From contig JAFEKR010000004.1 of NCBI GenBank assembly GCA_019022495.1, forward strand, positions 1,178,001 to 1,242,000: a DNA stretch of 64,000 bases. Reading direction: 5' to 3'. The notes under the pieces are model-generated. The model saw nothing but the letters and a program-made list of their open reading frames with translations. It ran no database searches and was not told the DNA's origin. This DNA is from Epichloe hybrida. Lineage: Eukaryota; Ascomycota; Sordariomycetes; Hypocreales; Clavicipitaceae. The position numbers and the translations under genes were made by a program. Positions 44,510-54,606 of the stretch are shown here, piece by piece; the first letter of the stretch is position 1; each line of letters begins with the position of its first letter.

Positions 44510-45631
44510 TTAGTCCAGGCCCTCTGCAACTGGCGCATCCGCGCCTCGAATGCCTTGTCTCGGCGGCTGCTGAGGCGCAGCACCACCGCCACCGAATAGG
44601 CCGCTCATCATGTCCATCAAAGGGTTACTTTGTCGTGGCTTCGCGATGCCAAAGTACATTTCGGCAATCATCTCAAGAGGCTCCGCCCAAGCCTCCGTCT
44701 CGTTGATGTGCGTGGCATATTTCGACACGAGGCCCTTGAACACCTCTGGTGCCGCGCGCTGGATCGCCAGAAGGAGGAGGCCCAGGAAGTTGAGGAGAGG
44801 TAAGCTCGGGAAAACACGCAGATCGGAGCTAGCGCTGGAGACGTCCTGCACCCCAAGGTCGGGGTTGTCGTTGCTCAGAGCACTGGTGAAGAGTCGATAG
44901 CAGGTATTGGCGGCGCGAACATTTCCCACGAGCAAGTACGGCAGGACTGCTCGTCCGGCAAAGTGTGGTGCGAGATGCGCCTCGCCTTCTTTGTACCAAG
45001 CACATTCCATCTTGAATAGAACCTCGGGAGAATCTTTGGTTCCAAGAATCAGGTGCCTCTCTGCTTCGTACGTATCGTGCTCTTCGGCGTACAGCGATCC
45101 TGCGACGTGGTGTAGTTCTGGATCCCCGGCTGGGCAATCACCGAATTTGGCGGACCATCTATACCGCACATCCTCCGTCAGCGTTCCGATTCTGCATTTT
45201 TTTTTTTTTTTGCGCCTCTTGTTTTCACCTGTCCGTGTGGGAGTATCACAAAACCATGTTCCAAACAGGACACCCCGTGATGGAAAAACTTACCCAATGG
45301 CCTCCCCGATGAACTTCTTCCTCGTAGGCTCCTCGGCATCAAACAGCCGCAAGCACGTCAATATTCTCCCCTTGGCAGCAGAGTCGGGCTTCAGCTCCGC
45401 TTGCTTGTACACATCCAGCATCATGACGCACAAATCTCCACCGCTACCGCCCTGGCCGGCCTTGAGCAGCGATTGTGCCACATGGCAGAGGATGTCGATG
45501 GCGGCGTCCCAGTTCTTGGTCTTGATGTATCGAGAGGCGGCGACTCGGGTCTGCTGCTGGGCTTCGTAGTAGTCGCCGTCTGTGATCTTTTCTTGCAGAC
45601 GGGCGACGATGCGGTCGACCTTGCTGGCCAT
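44510..45631 (-). CDS. get4: GET4, tail-anchored protein targeting factor
   Basis: Cytosolic helical-repeat protein that with Get5 bridges Sgt2 to Get3 for insertion of tail-anchored proteins into the ER. Exon 1 (45631-45294) begins MASKVDRIVARLQEKITDGD and holds YYEAQQQTRVAASRY and KPDSAAKGRILTCLRLFDAE. Exon 2 (45158-44510) begins WSAKFGDCPAGDPELHHVAG, a Get4 signature, and ends with a Gly/Pro-rich tail. The join gives 328 residues. I preferred the acceptor at 45159 over an earlier one that would add about a dozen non-family residues before WSAKFG. The 135-nt intron holds a T run (A run on the coding strand). Confidence 0.93.
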
Positions 45632-46357
45632 GGTGGTTGGGAACGTGTGCCGTGTGAACTATGAATGCTGCAAGTGGTGGGTGGTGACGGAGGGTGAAGC
45701 TGCGTGGATGGAGGGGGTCACTTAGTGGGGCTGGAGGAAGAAGACAGACATGGTGACGACTTACCCTGTACCAGATTCGGTGCAGCGACATGGAACCGAG
45801 GTTGCTTGATTATGGGAATTTGTGTCTCATTTGAAATTCTATGGCTATTGTGTTGAAAAGCTTTATGCTAAATTGGGTAGAGAATTTTGCCTCGCTACTT
45901 TGACGTGCCCAAAAAAAAAGCAAGTTTATCAGTTAATCAATGTTTGTTCTTACATATCCTACCTCTTTCGAGTTTTGCCTGAAGTCCCGTTAGACAACGG
46001 CTTACAAAGCCTGGAAATACCATTTTTGAATTTCACCACCGCCCTCTTTTGCTTGCAAAGAGGACATATGATTTATAACGAACCTTTCTCGGACGCTCTT
46101 CTCTTCTTCTTTGGACCTCCGCCGCTAGTAAGTGCGTGAGACCCGGCGACTCATATTTTAAGAGGACTCACCCAACGGGAGCTTGGAATACGGGATGGTC
46201 ATAATCAACCGGGCCATGGGCAGCAAAGGGGATGAGCCTTCGTTGAAAGGGCACTGAGAAGAGCGGGAATGGATTTCTTTATGTGCATTTCTGGTCTAGC
46301 GAGACATGGAGAATCAAGCAACTTGATTGAGCACACCGAAAGGTCAAGCTTAATTCT
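45632..46357. other. Intergenic region, may hold a 3' exon
   Basis: About 720 nt. On the minus strand near 46077-46136, after a TTACTAG acceptor-like site, lies a short frame encoding GGGPKKKRRASEKGSL and a stop. It could be a last, nuclear-signal-bearing exon of the next gene, but the donor that would be needed (GTGAAG) is poor. Confidence 0.35.
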
Positions 46358-46936
46358 TCACCTATTGCCTGGAGGCATCGTCGTACTCGCTCCCGACGGC
46401 GCCGCTGAATGTCCAGTTTTTTTCTTTAGAGCGGCCTCGTGCATTTCGTGTTCTCGAGGCGCAACGTGCTGCTGGAGAAGCTCCTTTTCTAGCTCCCAAT
46501 AGTCTTGGCTCTCTATCGATTGTCGTATGAGTCTAGTCTCGTCTGCGGACAAGCCGTTCTACCGAAGAAGATTTCTAGTATACTGAGGCAGCAGCTCGCC
46601 ATTCTCGAGGTGTCGCTTCATCGTCTTTGCTGTGAAATAGGTGCTGATCTGATCGAGTGCCTTCGCGTAGTGCTGGCATTCAATCTTCCAGTAGTCGGGC
46701 TGCCAGATGGCTGCCCGGAGTTTACCGATTTCGGGTGGTTCGAAATTGTCATGTAGGATGTTGCATTGCCATTTATGATCCTCTTCGGGACATTCGTCAT
46801 CCGACGAGGGCCCCGGGGTGGCCTCTTGTCGTTGCCTGATCACCACGTCCAGCCTCTGACAGAGATCTCTTTGTCCATCAGTAGATGCAAAGAATTTTTC
46901 AAAGCCGGGCTTTGCATCAGATGACGGAGTCTTCAT
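46358..46936 (-). CDS. Uncharacterised acidic helical protein with a 51-nt intron
   Basis: The frame from the ATG at 46936 meets an in-frame TAG at 46559-46561 but then stays open for 67 more codons in the same frame. A 51-nt intron (46533-46583, GTATAC to CTAG) removes the stop and keeps phase. It matches the length of other introns in this window, though no good branch site is visible. The spliced product has 175 residues, with HKWQCNILHDNFEPPEIGKL, LRAAIWQPDYWKIECQHYAK and RQSIESQDYWELEKELLQQH, so two Tyr-Trp-rich helices lie on either side of the junction. I know no family. The alternatives are a truncated 125-residue protein or a fresh nonsense mutation. The C-terminus may extend into a further exon. 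Confidence 0.55.
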
Positions 46937-48881
46937 CGCCGCTCAATGAGATGGGGAGCTGCTGCGAACGGCGAAAGCGCTGCGGCGGGCCATGCTGGCC
47001 AGACAGCTTCATCGTTGTCACGTAATTTGTCGCCCGCCACTAACACCCGTTATTCCCCGTCACGTGGACACTATCTCTCCATGAATGGGACGGCACGCTT
47101 GAACGAGATGATCAGGCAGTATTACCTGCAGATGGACGGCTTCTACTGCCATCGCTGATGGAGTCAAGGCTCAGTCTAACGCGTGTAAGCCAGTCAACTA
47201 GACGACATGTAGGCCTTTGAAGTTTGCCCTGATTGCGTGCAACAATGATAACAGCCCGAGTTATACGAGTCATCTCCAATTTTTAGTGTGGACTGCCGCA
47301 TTGTTCGAGCGGATCAATACACTTTTTGTATCGTGTCCCTTCAGCTTCTGCATGTTATTGGACGCTATTTGATTATGTAGTGTTTGCCACAGAGGAGTTG
47401 GCATGGAAGCTATAGGGGAGCATGAGATTTGTAACTAGAGGGACAAGTTGGGATTGAACATACTTGTCGCGGTGTTGTGGAGGGTTGAGGATTGAGTAGA
47501 AACCACATGGCGTGAATGAGACGACAGATGTTTTAATCCGTTACTACAGTATTGAGTTCATCTTGGGCGTGAGATAGTTGCCGATCCGTATCGTCGAATT
47601 CTCCGTCAAACGCAAACCTGGTCCGTGCATGAGGAATTCGGAGATAGAAATCGAGGCGCCGGGCCGGGCCCCCTTGCCATCGACACCGACACCCCTGGTC
47701 GTCGGAAGTCGGAAGTGAAGAAGTCAAACCTCAAAAATGGCCAGCTTTTGAACAGCCACGTCCCGGTGAGCCAGGCAGGCAACCGGGCTATACCGACGTA
47801 ATCTCCATTCCTCAATGCTCACTCAATCCCTGCATTCCCGCAATGCGCAAAGTGCTGACGTGGAGACAGGCACACGATCAACCCTGTCATATCGCGGCAA
47901 TGGGAAGGAAGTGAACTTGCGCGGAGATGAGAAAACATTTCGTGCTGTAAATAACGGGTTTCAATGTCCATGTTTCACTTTGCGTAGATGGAGCTTTTGG
48001 AAGAGCTGTCGTAATAAAGCTATGGGTGCAAGGTTGTCTTCCGCTTTAAAAACACATTTGACATCACATCGCTGCACACCTATTCGCTAACTCATGACGC
48101 CTGGAAAGCAGCAACTGCACCATACTCAGGAACCTCTTTTGGTACTAATCAGCGTCTGTAGTCATGGACATTGGCCCCTTTTTGAAGAAGAAACTGAATG
48201 CTCCGACGAGGCCACTCATCGTTTCGGCTGCAACGTGTGCTTCGCCCACAATGAGTCCAGCAGTGCCGCCCGGTACATCCATTCGCCGTCCCCCGAGGCA
48301 CCCGTTCGCCATGAGGGACTGTGCAGTTCTGCGGCAGCAGGGTCCACCGCTTCTGTGCCAGTGGTAATAGACACATCCATCACTGCGCGGGAGGCCGTTC
48401 GAAAAACAAAGAGTGGTCCACAACGTTTGATCTGGCGAGAATATTCCCGTGTGTCCTCCAAGAGAATAACTATCAATTCCTGCTTGATCAAGGGTGGCAA
48501 ATCGACTTGGTCTGGAAATTCATCAACCAATCCGCCATTCACTTCATCCGACGCTAGCATTCCGTCTGCGACATCTCGTTCCGGGAAGAAATGGTCCTCG
48601 GGCTTCGAGTCGTACGTTTACCACCTTGCTTCTTCATCACTCGCTCGACTATTGCCCATGCCCTGGGGGAGATTCTCCATGATGTAATGTCTCGGCTGAA
48701 TGCCTAGGATGCTCCCCACGGTGGCGCGCGGCGCGTACAACATGTCGGTGATTCGTATCAGCAGACTACTGGGATGACTCTCCATTTGGTTAGTATAAGA
48801 CCAACAGCTCGTCCATGGAGGATTCGTTTTCGAAGCCTGTCCCCATTTTGCGCCAACTTAATAGATGGATCAGTCCCCATT
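46937..48881. other. Intergenic region with possible ankyrin relic
   Basis: About 1.9 kb. Around 48150-48280 on the minus strand a frame reads SIQFLLQKGANVHDY, like the end of an ankyrin repeat. The preceding part lies in another frame, so any such gene is broken. The rest shows no gene. Confidence 0.35.
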
Positions 48882-50429
48882 TTAGACGTTAAGCTCAGCG
48901 GTAGTAGACTGGCGGATATAGTCTTGATAAGGGGCAAGTGCCTTCTCTACAGGGCCATTAGGACCGCAGTACTTCTCGACAATTTGGATACTGCGGCCAA
49001 TATACAGCTCAGGCTTCAGCATGGAGTCTAGGTCATCCCAGATAGGTCTAAAGTATTCCGTATTGCGGATACGCCCAAAGAGGTCATTGGGTTTGCCCTC
49101 GTTCTTGACGGTGCTTGCAGCTTGGTGCGAGAGGATGCGGATCTCCTCATGAGCCTCTTGTCTCGAACCGCCCTTGGCCACGATCTTCATGATAATGTTC
49201 TCGGTGCACATGAATGGAAGCTCCTCCAGGAACCGACTGCGGATTATCGCAGGGTATACAACTAGACCATCTGTGACATTATCCAGACCTATTAAGATAG
49301 CGTCGGCAAGGAGGAACATCTCCGGTATGTCCATGCGTCGAATGGCGGAATCATCCAATGTACGTTCCATCCATTGCGTGGCCAAGGTGTTGGCGAAATT
49401 TTGCGGTTTGCTGATGAGAGCCCTTGCCAACGAGCAGATTCTTTCGCTCCGCATGGGATTTCTTTTGAACGCCATCGCGCTGGATCCCACCTGCGTGGTC
49501 TCAAACGGTTCTTCTATTTCCTTCCAATGAGCAGTATGTCGCAAATCCGAGCAGATTTTATGGGCGCTACTGGCTATTCCGGCGACGGCGTTTGCGATGA
49601 TGAGGTCAATTTTTCGTGAATAAGTCTGAGTGGAGATATCGTAGCAAGAGGGGAAGCCAAACTTCTGGCAGAGGAGCTCATTAAGCTTGTCGCACTTGGC
49701 ATCATCTCCCTGGAAAATCTCCAAGAAGGAAGCCTGTGTTCCAGTGGTACCTTGTGCACCACGGAACTTGAGGCCCCGGCGAACGGTCACGAGAGTCTCA
49801 AGATCGAACATAAGGTCCTGGAGCCAATGGGCCGAGCGACGTCCAACGGTGATTGGTTGAGCACTTTGGAGGTGGGTGTAGGCCAGTGCTGGCTCAGCCT
49901 TCCACTGGTTGGAGAAATGTCTCAAATTGTGTATGACCTTGGCCAGCTTCTTGATAAGGACGTCAAGAGCATCCCGCATGATGATCAGTTCCGTATTGTC
50001 GGTTACGTAGCATGATGTAGCGCCATAGTGAATGATGCCGGCCGCGGCAGGCGCAACAGCACCAAAGGCGTGGACATGGGCCATGACATCATGGCGCCTT
50101 TTCTTCTCCTCAATGCGCGCCGTCTCGAAATCCTCATCCGTTAGAGTAATATGAGCTCTCATCTGCTCCAAAGCCTGAGGCGTAATTGTGTTAATACCTA
50201 GGCTTGCCTCAGCCTCAGCAAGTCCGAGCCAGAGCTTGCGCCAAGTCGAGTGCCTTGATCGCTGACTAAAAAGCTTGGTCATCTCATGGCTGCAATATCG
50301 GCTGGTCAAGGAAGTCTGGTAGGTGTCGTAGGGACTCTCTTGGGGGGTTTGGGCTCGCGCCTGGAGCTGCTGGATCTTCTCCTGCAGCTCCTGGATATTC
50401 TCCTGCGCATCTCTGGTTTCATCGGCCAT
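48882..50429 (-). CDS. Adenylosuccinate lyase (possibly a diverged paralogue)
   Basis: Lyase of purine synthesis: splits SAICAR to AICAR and adenylosuccinate to AMP, both releasing fumarate. Single exon, 515 residues from the ATG at 50429. Residues about 1-30 form a Glu/Gln-rich coiled coil that is not usual in the family; the enzyme proper starts near YDTYQTSLTSRYCSHEMTKL. Catalytic landmarks are present: RRRHDVMAHVHAFG-type histidine segment, HYGATSCYVTDNTEL, the histidine in YTHLQSAQP, and the superfamily signature GSSAMAFKRNPMRSERIC with its serine loop. Some usually conserved positions differ (for example THLQSAQPITVGRRSA), so this may be a second copy. The frame continues upstream to 50714 only through non-ATG codons and a tRNA-like piece. 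I regard that as leader. Confidence 0.9.
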   Translation of the reverse strand: MADETRDAQENIQELQEKIQQLQARAQTPQESPYDTYQTSLTSRYCSHEMTKLFSQRSRHSTWRKLWLGLAEAEASLGINTITPQALEQMRAHITLTDEDFETARIEEKKRRHDVMAHVHAFGAVAPAAAGIIHYGATSCYVTDNTELIIMRDALDVLIKKLAKVIHNLRHFSNQWKAEPALAYTHLQSAQPITVGRRSAHWLQDLMFDLETLVTVRRGLKFRGAQGTTGTQASFLEIFQGDDAKCDKLNELLCQKFGFPSCYDISTQTYSRKIDLIIANAVAGIASSAHKICSDLRHTAHWKEIEEPFETTQVGSSAMAFKRNPMRSERICSLARALISKPQNFANTLATQWMERTLDDSAIRRMDIPEMFLLADAILIGLDNVTDGLVVYPAIIRSRFLEELPFMCTENIIMKIVAKGGSRQEAHEEIRILSHQAASTVKNEGKPNDLFGRIRNTEYFRPIWDDLDSMLKPELYIGRSIQIVEKYCGPNGPVEKALAPYQDYIRQSTTAELNV

Positions 50430-51210
50430 CGGGCACAAGTCACTCGTATGTTTACCGGGAATGTCCAGGGAAGTTGTCTCGAACAGCTGAACTCCGGAGG
50501 TTCCAGGTTCGACTCCTGGTGAGGTCGCCAGAATACACGATCTCACGGTGATGAAAACAAAGTCCTGATAATTTGATTGTGGGAGGATGTATGGAGAAGA
50601 AAAAAAAGGAACTCTCTGCGGTGGCGAAAATTCAGAATGTGTGGTGGGGCAGCCGCACCTTACAATGTTCGATTGGTTGGATGCCTGCGAGTTCAGGCGA
50701 GAAAAAAAAGCCAATGTATTTGACTACATAATTCGGACTAATTAGTTCAATCCGTTTTCGGTAGAACGTGAATGTGGATAGCGCTAGTGTGTTCGGACCG
50801 GAAGCTCCGATAAGCACGGGAGGTGCCGATTCCTCGGCTCGCATGACGGCATCGACCATGCCGAGCCGCTATCTCGATTTTTTTGATACATATAAAACGA
50901 AAAAAAAAAAAACTCTCCAATCAAATACGAAATCTTTCCTTCTGCCAGGGAGATCCGTCCGTCCGCATCGAAGCGTCATGGCAGGAACGTCGACTGGACG
51001 TCGTCCAATCAGAAGCTCCACCGCCAACGTGCATGGCATCCTGCGATCGCGATCCCACGAGGGGAAAATTTATTCATAAATGGGGGGTTTTGCTGTTTTC
51101 CCCAAAAGCCGCTATTCACAATTCCCGCCATCCCATCAATCATCTGATTCAAAGACGCAAATCCTTGTTTTCAACCTATACGTTCCGTCGCTTTTGACCA
51201 AACCTTCAAG
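50430..51210. promoter_or_regulatory. Divergent region between adenylosuccinate lyase and alcohol dehydrogenase genes
   Basis: About 780 nt with both promoters. It contains a tRNA-Arg 3' piece (50484-50530), A-rich runs near 50592 and 50902, and a TATAAAA-like element near 50890. No gene was seen. Confidence 0.5.
50484..50530 (+). pseudogene. Partial tRNA-Arg(CCG)-like sequence, 3' part
   Basis: The sequence GCTGAACTCCGGAGG is followed by a complete T arm (CCAGG stem, TTCGACT loop, CCTGG stem), then TGAGGTC as the 3' acceptor strand, a G, and CCA. The B-box GGTTCGACTCC is intact. No matching 5' acceptor strand (GACCTCA) or D arm lies upstream, and the anticodon arm is short of about six bases, so it cannot fold as a tRNA. 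It is a truncated tRNA copy, and the encoded CCA hints that it came from a mature tRNA. Confidence 0.6.
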
Positions 51211-52293
51211 ATGGGTTACCCTGATACGTTCACCGGGTTCTGCGTCGATGGACCAAAGACGTGGAACAAATTCCACAAAGCAGAACTCAAGCCCAAGCCC
51301 TTTGGCGACCACGACATTGACGTCGAGATTGCGGCATGCAGTCTCTGCAGCTCAGACCTGCACACCATCACCGGAGGGTGGGGAGACTACACCGGCCCAT
51401 TGTGTGTCGGACACGAGATTGTCGGAAAGGCAATCAAGGTCGGCCGGCATGTTAAGAACCTGAAAGCAGGCGATCGTGTCGGCGTCGGCGCCCAAGTATG
51501 GGCCTGTCTGGAGTGCGACCTGTGCAAGGACAAGAACGAGAACTACTGCCCGAAACTCGTCGACACATACAACGCGCAGTATGCCGACGGTAGCCAGGCC
51601 CACGGAGGTTTCGCGTCCCACGTCCGCGCACATGAATACTTCACCTTCAAGATCCCCGACGCGCTCGAGACAAACGTTGCGGCGCCGCTGCTCTGCGCCG
51701 GCATCACCACATACTCCCCCATGGTAAGGGCGGGCGTGGGCCCGGGCAAAAGAGTAGGCGTCGTCGGCGTGGGAGGTCTCGGCCACCTCGCCATACAATG
51801 GGGCAAAGCCCTGGGAGCTGAGACATACGCCATCTCCCACTCCCCTGGCAAGAAGGAGGACTGCTTGAAGCTCGGCGCCAAGGACGTCATCATCACCACC
51901 GACGACAAGTGGGCTGAGCCGTGGAAGGCCAAGTTCGACTTTGTCATCAACTGCGCCGATGTCACGCACAAGTTTGACATGTCCCAGTATCTCTCTATTC
52001 TCAAGCCCGGCGCCGACTTCCACATGGTAGGCATCCCCGATAAGCCGCTGCCCGAGATGTCAGCTGGTCTGTTCGCCGGTGGTGCTCCGAAATTGACCGG
52101 CAGCCACCTCGGAAACCACCAGGAGATGGATGCGATGCTTCAGCTTGCTGCAGAGAAGGGTGTTAAGCCGTGGGTAGAAGTGATGAACATTTCGGAAGAG
52201 AACTGCCAAGCTGCGTTCGAGGGTCAAAAGGCGAACAAGTTCAGATATCGATGCACTTTGGCTGGCTACGACAAGGCATTCGGGAAGGCTTAA
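51211..52293 (+). CDS. Zinc-type NADP-dependent alcohol dehydrogenase, Adh6/cinnamyl-type
   Basis: Medium-chain dehydrogenase reducing aldehydes, likely broad in substrate like yeast Adh6/Adh7. Intronless, 360 residues. Catalytic zinc ligands lie in CSLCSSDLHTITGGWGDY and GHEIVG; structural zinc cysteines are in CLECDLCKDKNENYC. The cofactor motif GVVGVGGLGHLAIQWGKALG follows, with a downstream SHSPGKKEDCLKLGAKDVI segment in which Ser and Lys after the second strand fit NADPH. The start ATG at 51211 gives MGYPDTFTGFCVD, as in the family. It diverges from the adenylosuccinate lyase gene, and 1 kb downstream lies another zinc dehydrogenase pointing the other way. A shared pathway is possible but not shown. 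Confidence 0.92.
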   Translation: MGYPDTFTGFCVDGPKTWNKFHKAELKPKPFGDHDIDVEIAACSLCSSDLHTITGGWGDYTGPLCVGHEIVGKAIKVGRHVKNLKAGDRVGVGAQVWACLECDLCKDKNENYCPKLVDTYNAQYADGSQAHGGFASHVRAHEYFTFKIPDALETNVAAPLLCAGITTYSPMVRAGVGPGKRVGVVGVGGLGHLAIQWGKALGAETYAISHSPGKKEDCLKLGAKDVIITTDDKWAEPWKAKFDFVINCADVTHKFDMSQYLSILKPGADFHMVGIPDKPLPEMSAGLFAGGAPKLTGSHLGNHQEMDAMLQLAAEKGVKPWVEVMNISEENCQAAFEGQKANKFRYRCTLAGYDKAFGKA

Positions 52294-53287
52294 GGGTTTC
52301 ATCATCTTCTTCTTCTTTTATAGAGTATTACAAAAGATCTGGAATGCTTCGTACGTAATACGTAAAACCAATGAAATCACGAATCAAAACTTTTATATTT
52401 TGTAAATGCTGGGAGTCCACCGAACTCAAGATGGCGCTCTGTCAAATCAAGGAAATACATTACGAGTCGTGAAAAGCAAGCATTGACTTCTTCATTCAAG
52501 TGAAGCACGCCAGATTTGAGATCGGCGCTCGCACTGCGGCAATTGGCCAATAACGGCGCGGAGCGATGGTCCGAGACAACCACGCGCAAGCAAGACACGC
52601 TGCGAAGGGACATGATATTCACACGAGGAAAACCGTGTGGTTGCATCGGCCTGCATGGGTCCTTCTCGTCTGATTCGGTTTTGTCTTCCAAGAAATCCAA
52701 GAATCATGACTGACCATTATTATTGCCTCGACGACCACAGTTCAATAGCAGACACCGTCCACTTACTAGCAGTCAAGATGTTCCAGCTTATGGAATGGGT
52801 ATACAAAGCTCGGTTCCAAGATCATGGCAGCGCTCCACCCGGCCAAGTAGCACGCGAATTTACTCCAAATGCCTCAAGTGGAACGCACCCCCTGTACGTA
52901 TCACTTCTGCATACTAAGTCCGTTGACGCCGTCCGGAAACGACATGCGCCATCTCGACGAATACGCCATTAGAACCACCCTCCCTGCGAGAGCCTGAAGA
53001 GCCGTAACCATGCCGAGATGGAGCGACTCGTCACAACAACCCCGGTAGTCGGTATACTGCTAGTGGTATGTACATCTCTGATTCGACCAGGTTTAGACAT
53101 TGTTGTGCATTTCGCCTAGCCTTATGTCAGTCAGGTTCGTTATATCATTGAATTAGGTCTTGTCATAAATTTGCTAATACTAATTTACAAAAGTCCGGAT
53201 ATCCCAGCTCCAACAAATGGCAAAACGTGCTCATTCATTTGGGCTCGCTTCATCGCTGCCCGTCTCAATTTTCTCTTCTTCAACAAC
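52294..53287. other. Convergent intergenic region
   Basis: About 1 kb between the 3' ends of two zinc dehydrogenase genes. Open frames such as 52706-52972 (+) show no family features. Confidence 0.4.
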
Positions 53288-54606
53288 TTATGCCGAGAAA
53301 CCGGCCCCGACATCGACAAGGATTTTGACTTGGTTTTCCTTGTCGTTGATGAGGGCGTGGAATCCTTCCTCCACAACTTGGTCGAGCTTGATGGTCTTGG
53401 TGATCATGCCGGCGGGCTTGATTTTGCCTATTGCCATGTCAGCTGCGTTTGCAATCGTCGGAAATGTTCCCGTGGTTTCACTCACCGGTTGAGATTGCGT
53501 CCAGAACAGCTTCGAAGTCGCCGAGACTATATGTGGCTCTGCAAAGTAGGGTTAGCGCATGTCAAGATATCGGGTGGCGGGTAGATCGGCACGTACACCC
53601 CCATGTAACTTCTCTCGCGGAATACCAGACTGTTCATGGCCAAGCCGGCTCTCTTCTCCCAGACGGCAATGTTGACGAGGGTACCTCTGGCTCTCAGGGA
53701 CTCGAAGGCAGTGTCGAGGGCTTCTTGGGCGCCAGCACAGTCGAAGCCCACGTCGGCTCCGAGTCCCCGGGTGAGCTCGGCCACTCTGGCTACCACATCC
53801 TCGTTGATGGGATCAATGGTGTGATGGGCCCCGAACTGCTTTGCGAACTCTCTCCTCCGGGTGCTGACTTCACAAACTATGATATTCTTGCAGCCTCTTC
53901 CTGCCAATACCTGACTGACGGCAAGGCCTATAGGACCAGCGCCAAGGATCAAGACGCTGTCCGTTTCTTTAAAGGGGGAGATGTCGACGGCGTGCCAGCC
54001 AACAGCAAGTGGTTCCACGAGAGCGCCTTCCTCGAGTGATACGTTGTCGGGAAGTTGCTTGACGCAGGATTCGGGAACCACCATGGTCTCGCTAAGGCCA
54101 CCGCCCCATCCGCTGAGACCAACGAAGCCGTTGCTGTCACAGCAGTTGACGAGACCTCGGACGCAAGAACGGCAATCTCCGTCGAAGATGATAGGCTGCA
54201 CGCAGACTCTGTCGCCGGGCTTGACAGACTCGACGCCCTCGCCAACCTCTTGGACGATGCCAGAGAATTCATGACCGAGTGTGAGTGGTAAGGTCTCGTT
54301 GGTGATGGGATGTGGGTGATGGGGCTTGGGGATCAGGTTTGCGCCGCCGAGGTATTCGTGCAAGTCAGAACCACAGATTCCGCAGAACTTGGGGGCGATC
54401 TTGACCTTGCCAGCACCCACTTTAGGAACCTCGATAGTATCAAGTCGAACATCGCGTTGACCGTGGAAACGGACAGCCTTCATGATGGCCGTAGCCGTAG
54501 CCGTAGCCGTAGCCGTAGCCGGTGCCGTAGCTGGTGCTGCTGAGCCAGCCCTGGCACGGATGGTACCCACGATGGTGGAGTCTTGTGTGCAGGTTTGTGT
54601 TGCCAT
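53288..54606 (-). CDS. Zinc-dependent 2,3-butanediol/polyol dehydrogenase-like
   Basis: Medium-chain dehydrogenase similar to yeast Bdh1, oxidising 2,3-butanediol or related polyols with NAD. Exons 54606-53597, 53538-53486 and 53427-53288 join in frame to 400 residues. The family start MKAVRFHGQRDVRLD corresponds to an in-frame ATG at 54483. The ATG at 54606 adds 41 residues, mostly Ala/Thr/Arg, encoded partly by a TAGCCG hexanucleotide repeat. Zinc ligands are in FCGICGSDLHEY, LGHEFSG and GDCRSCVRGLVNCCDSNGF; the cofactor motif is VLILGAGPIGLAVSQVLAGR, followed by CEVS, whose acidic residue fits NAD. Exon 2 encodes ATYSLGDFEAVLDAISTG. Which start is used is open; the long form might carry a weak targeting peptide. 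Confidence 0.9.
54487..54527. repeat. TAGCCG/CGGCTA hexanucleotide microsatellite
   Basis: About six tandem copies of a 6-nt unit, the last ones imperfect. They lie between the two candidate ATGs of the butanediol-dehydrogenase-like gene and are read there as alternating Ala-Thr. Copy number probably varies between strains without breaking the frame, since the unit is a multiple of three. Confidence 0.85.

Noticed and set aside
46559..46561. In-frame TAG as programmed stop-codon readthrough
   Set aside because: The context is TAG-AAC, not the known TGA-CTA readthrough signal, and a 51-nt intron explains it better.
50430..50714. N-terminal extension of adenylosuccinate lyase
   Set aside because: No ATG needed by the family lies there, and the frame crosses a tRNA fragment; the ATG at 50429 fits.
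51352..52034. Long minus-strand open frames opposite the alcohol dehydrogenase
   Set aside because: They are antisense shadows of a GC-rich coding exon and show no family features.
53171..54291. Plus-strand open frames opposite the butanediol dehydrogenase
   Set aside because: They are shadows of the real minus-strand gene, whose zinc and cofactor motifs are clear.
48882..54606. Adenylosuccinate lyase plus two alcohol dehydrogenases as a biosynthetic gene cluster
   Set aside because: There is no backbone enzyme, transporter or regulator among them, and the orientations are mixed. Proximity alone is weak.
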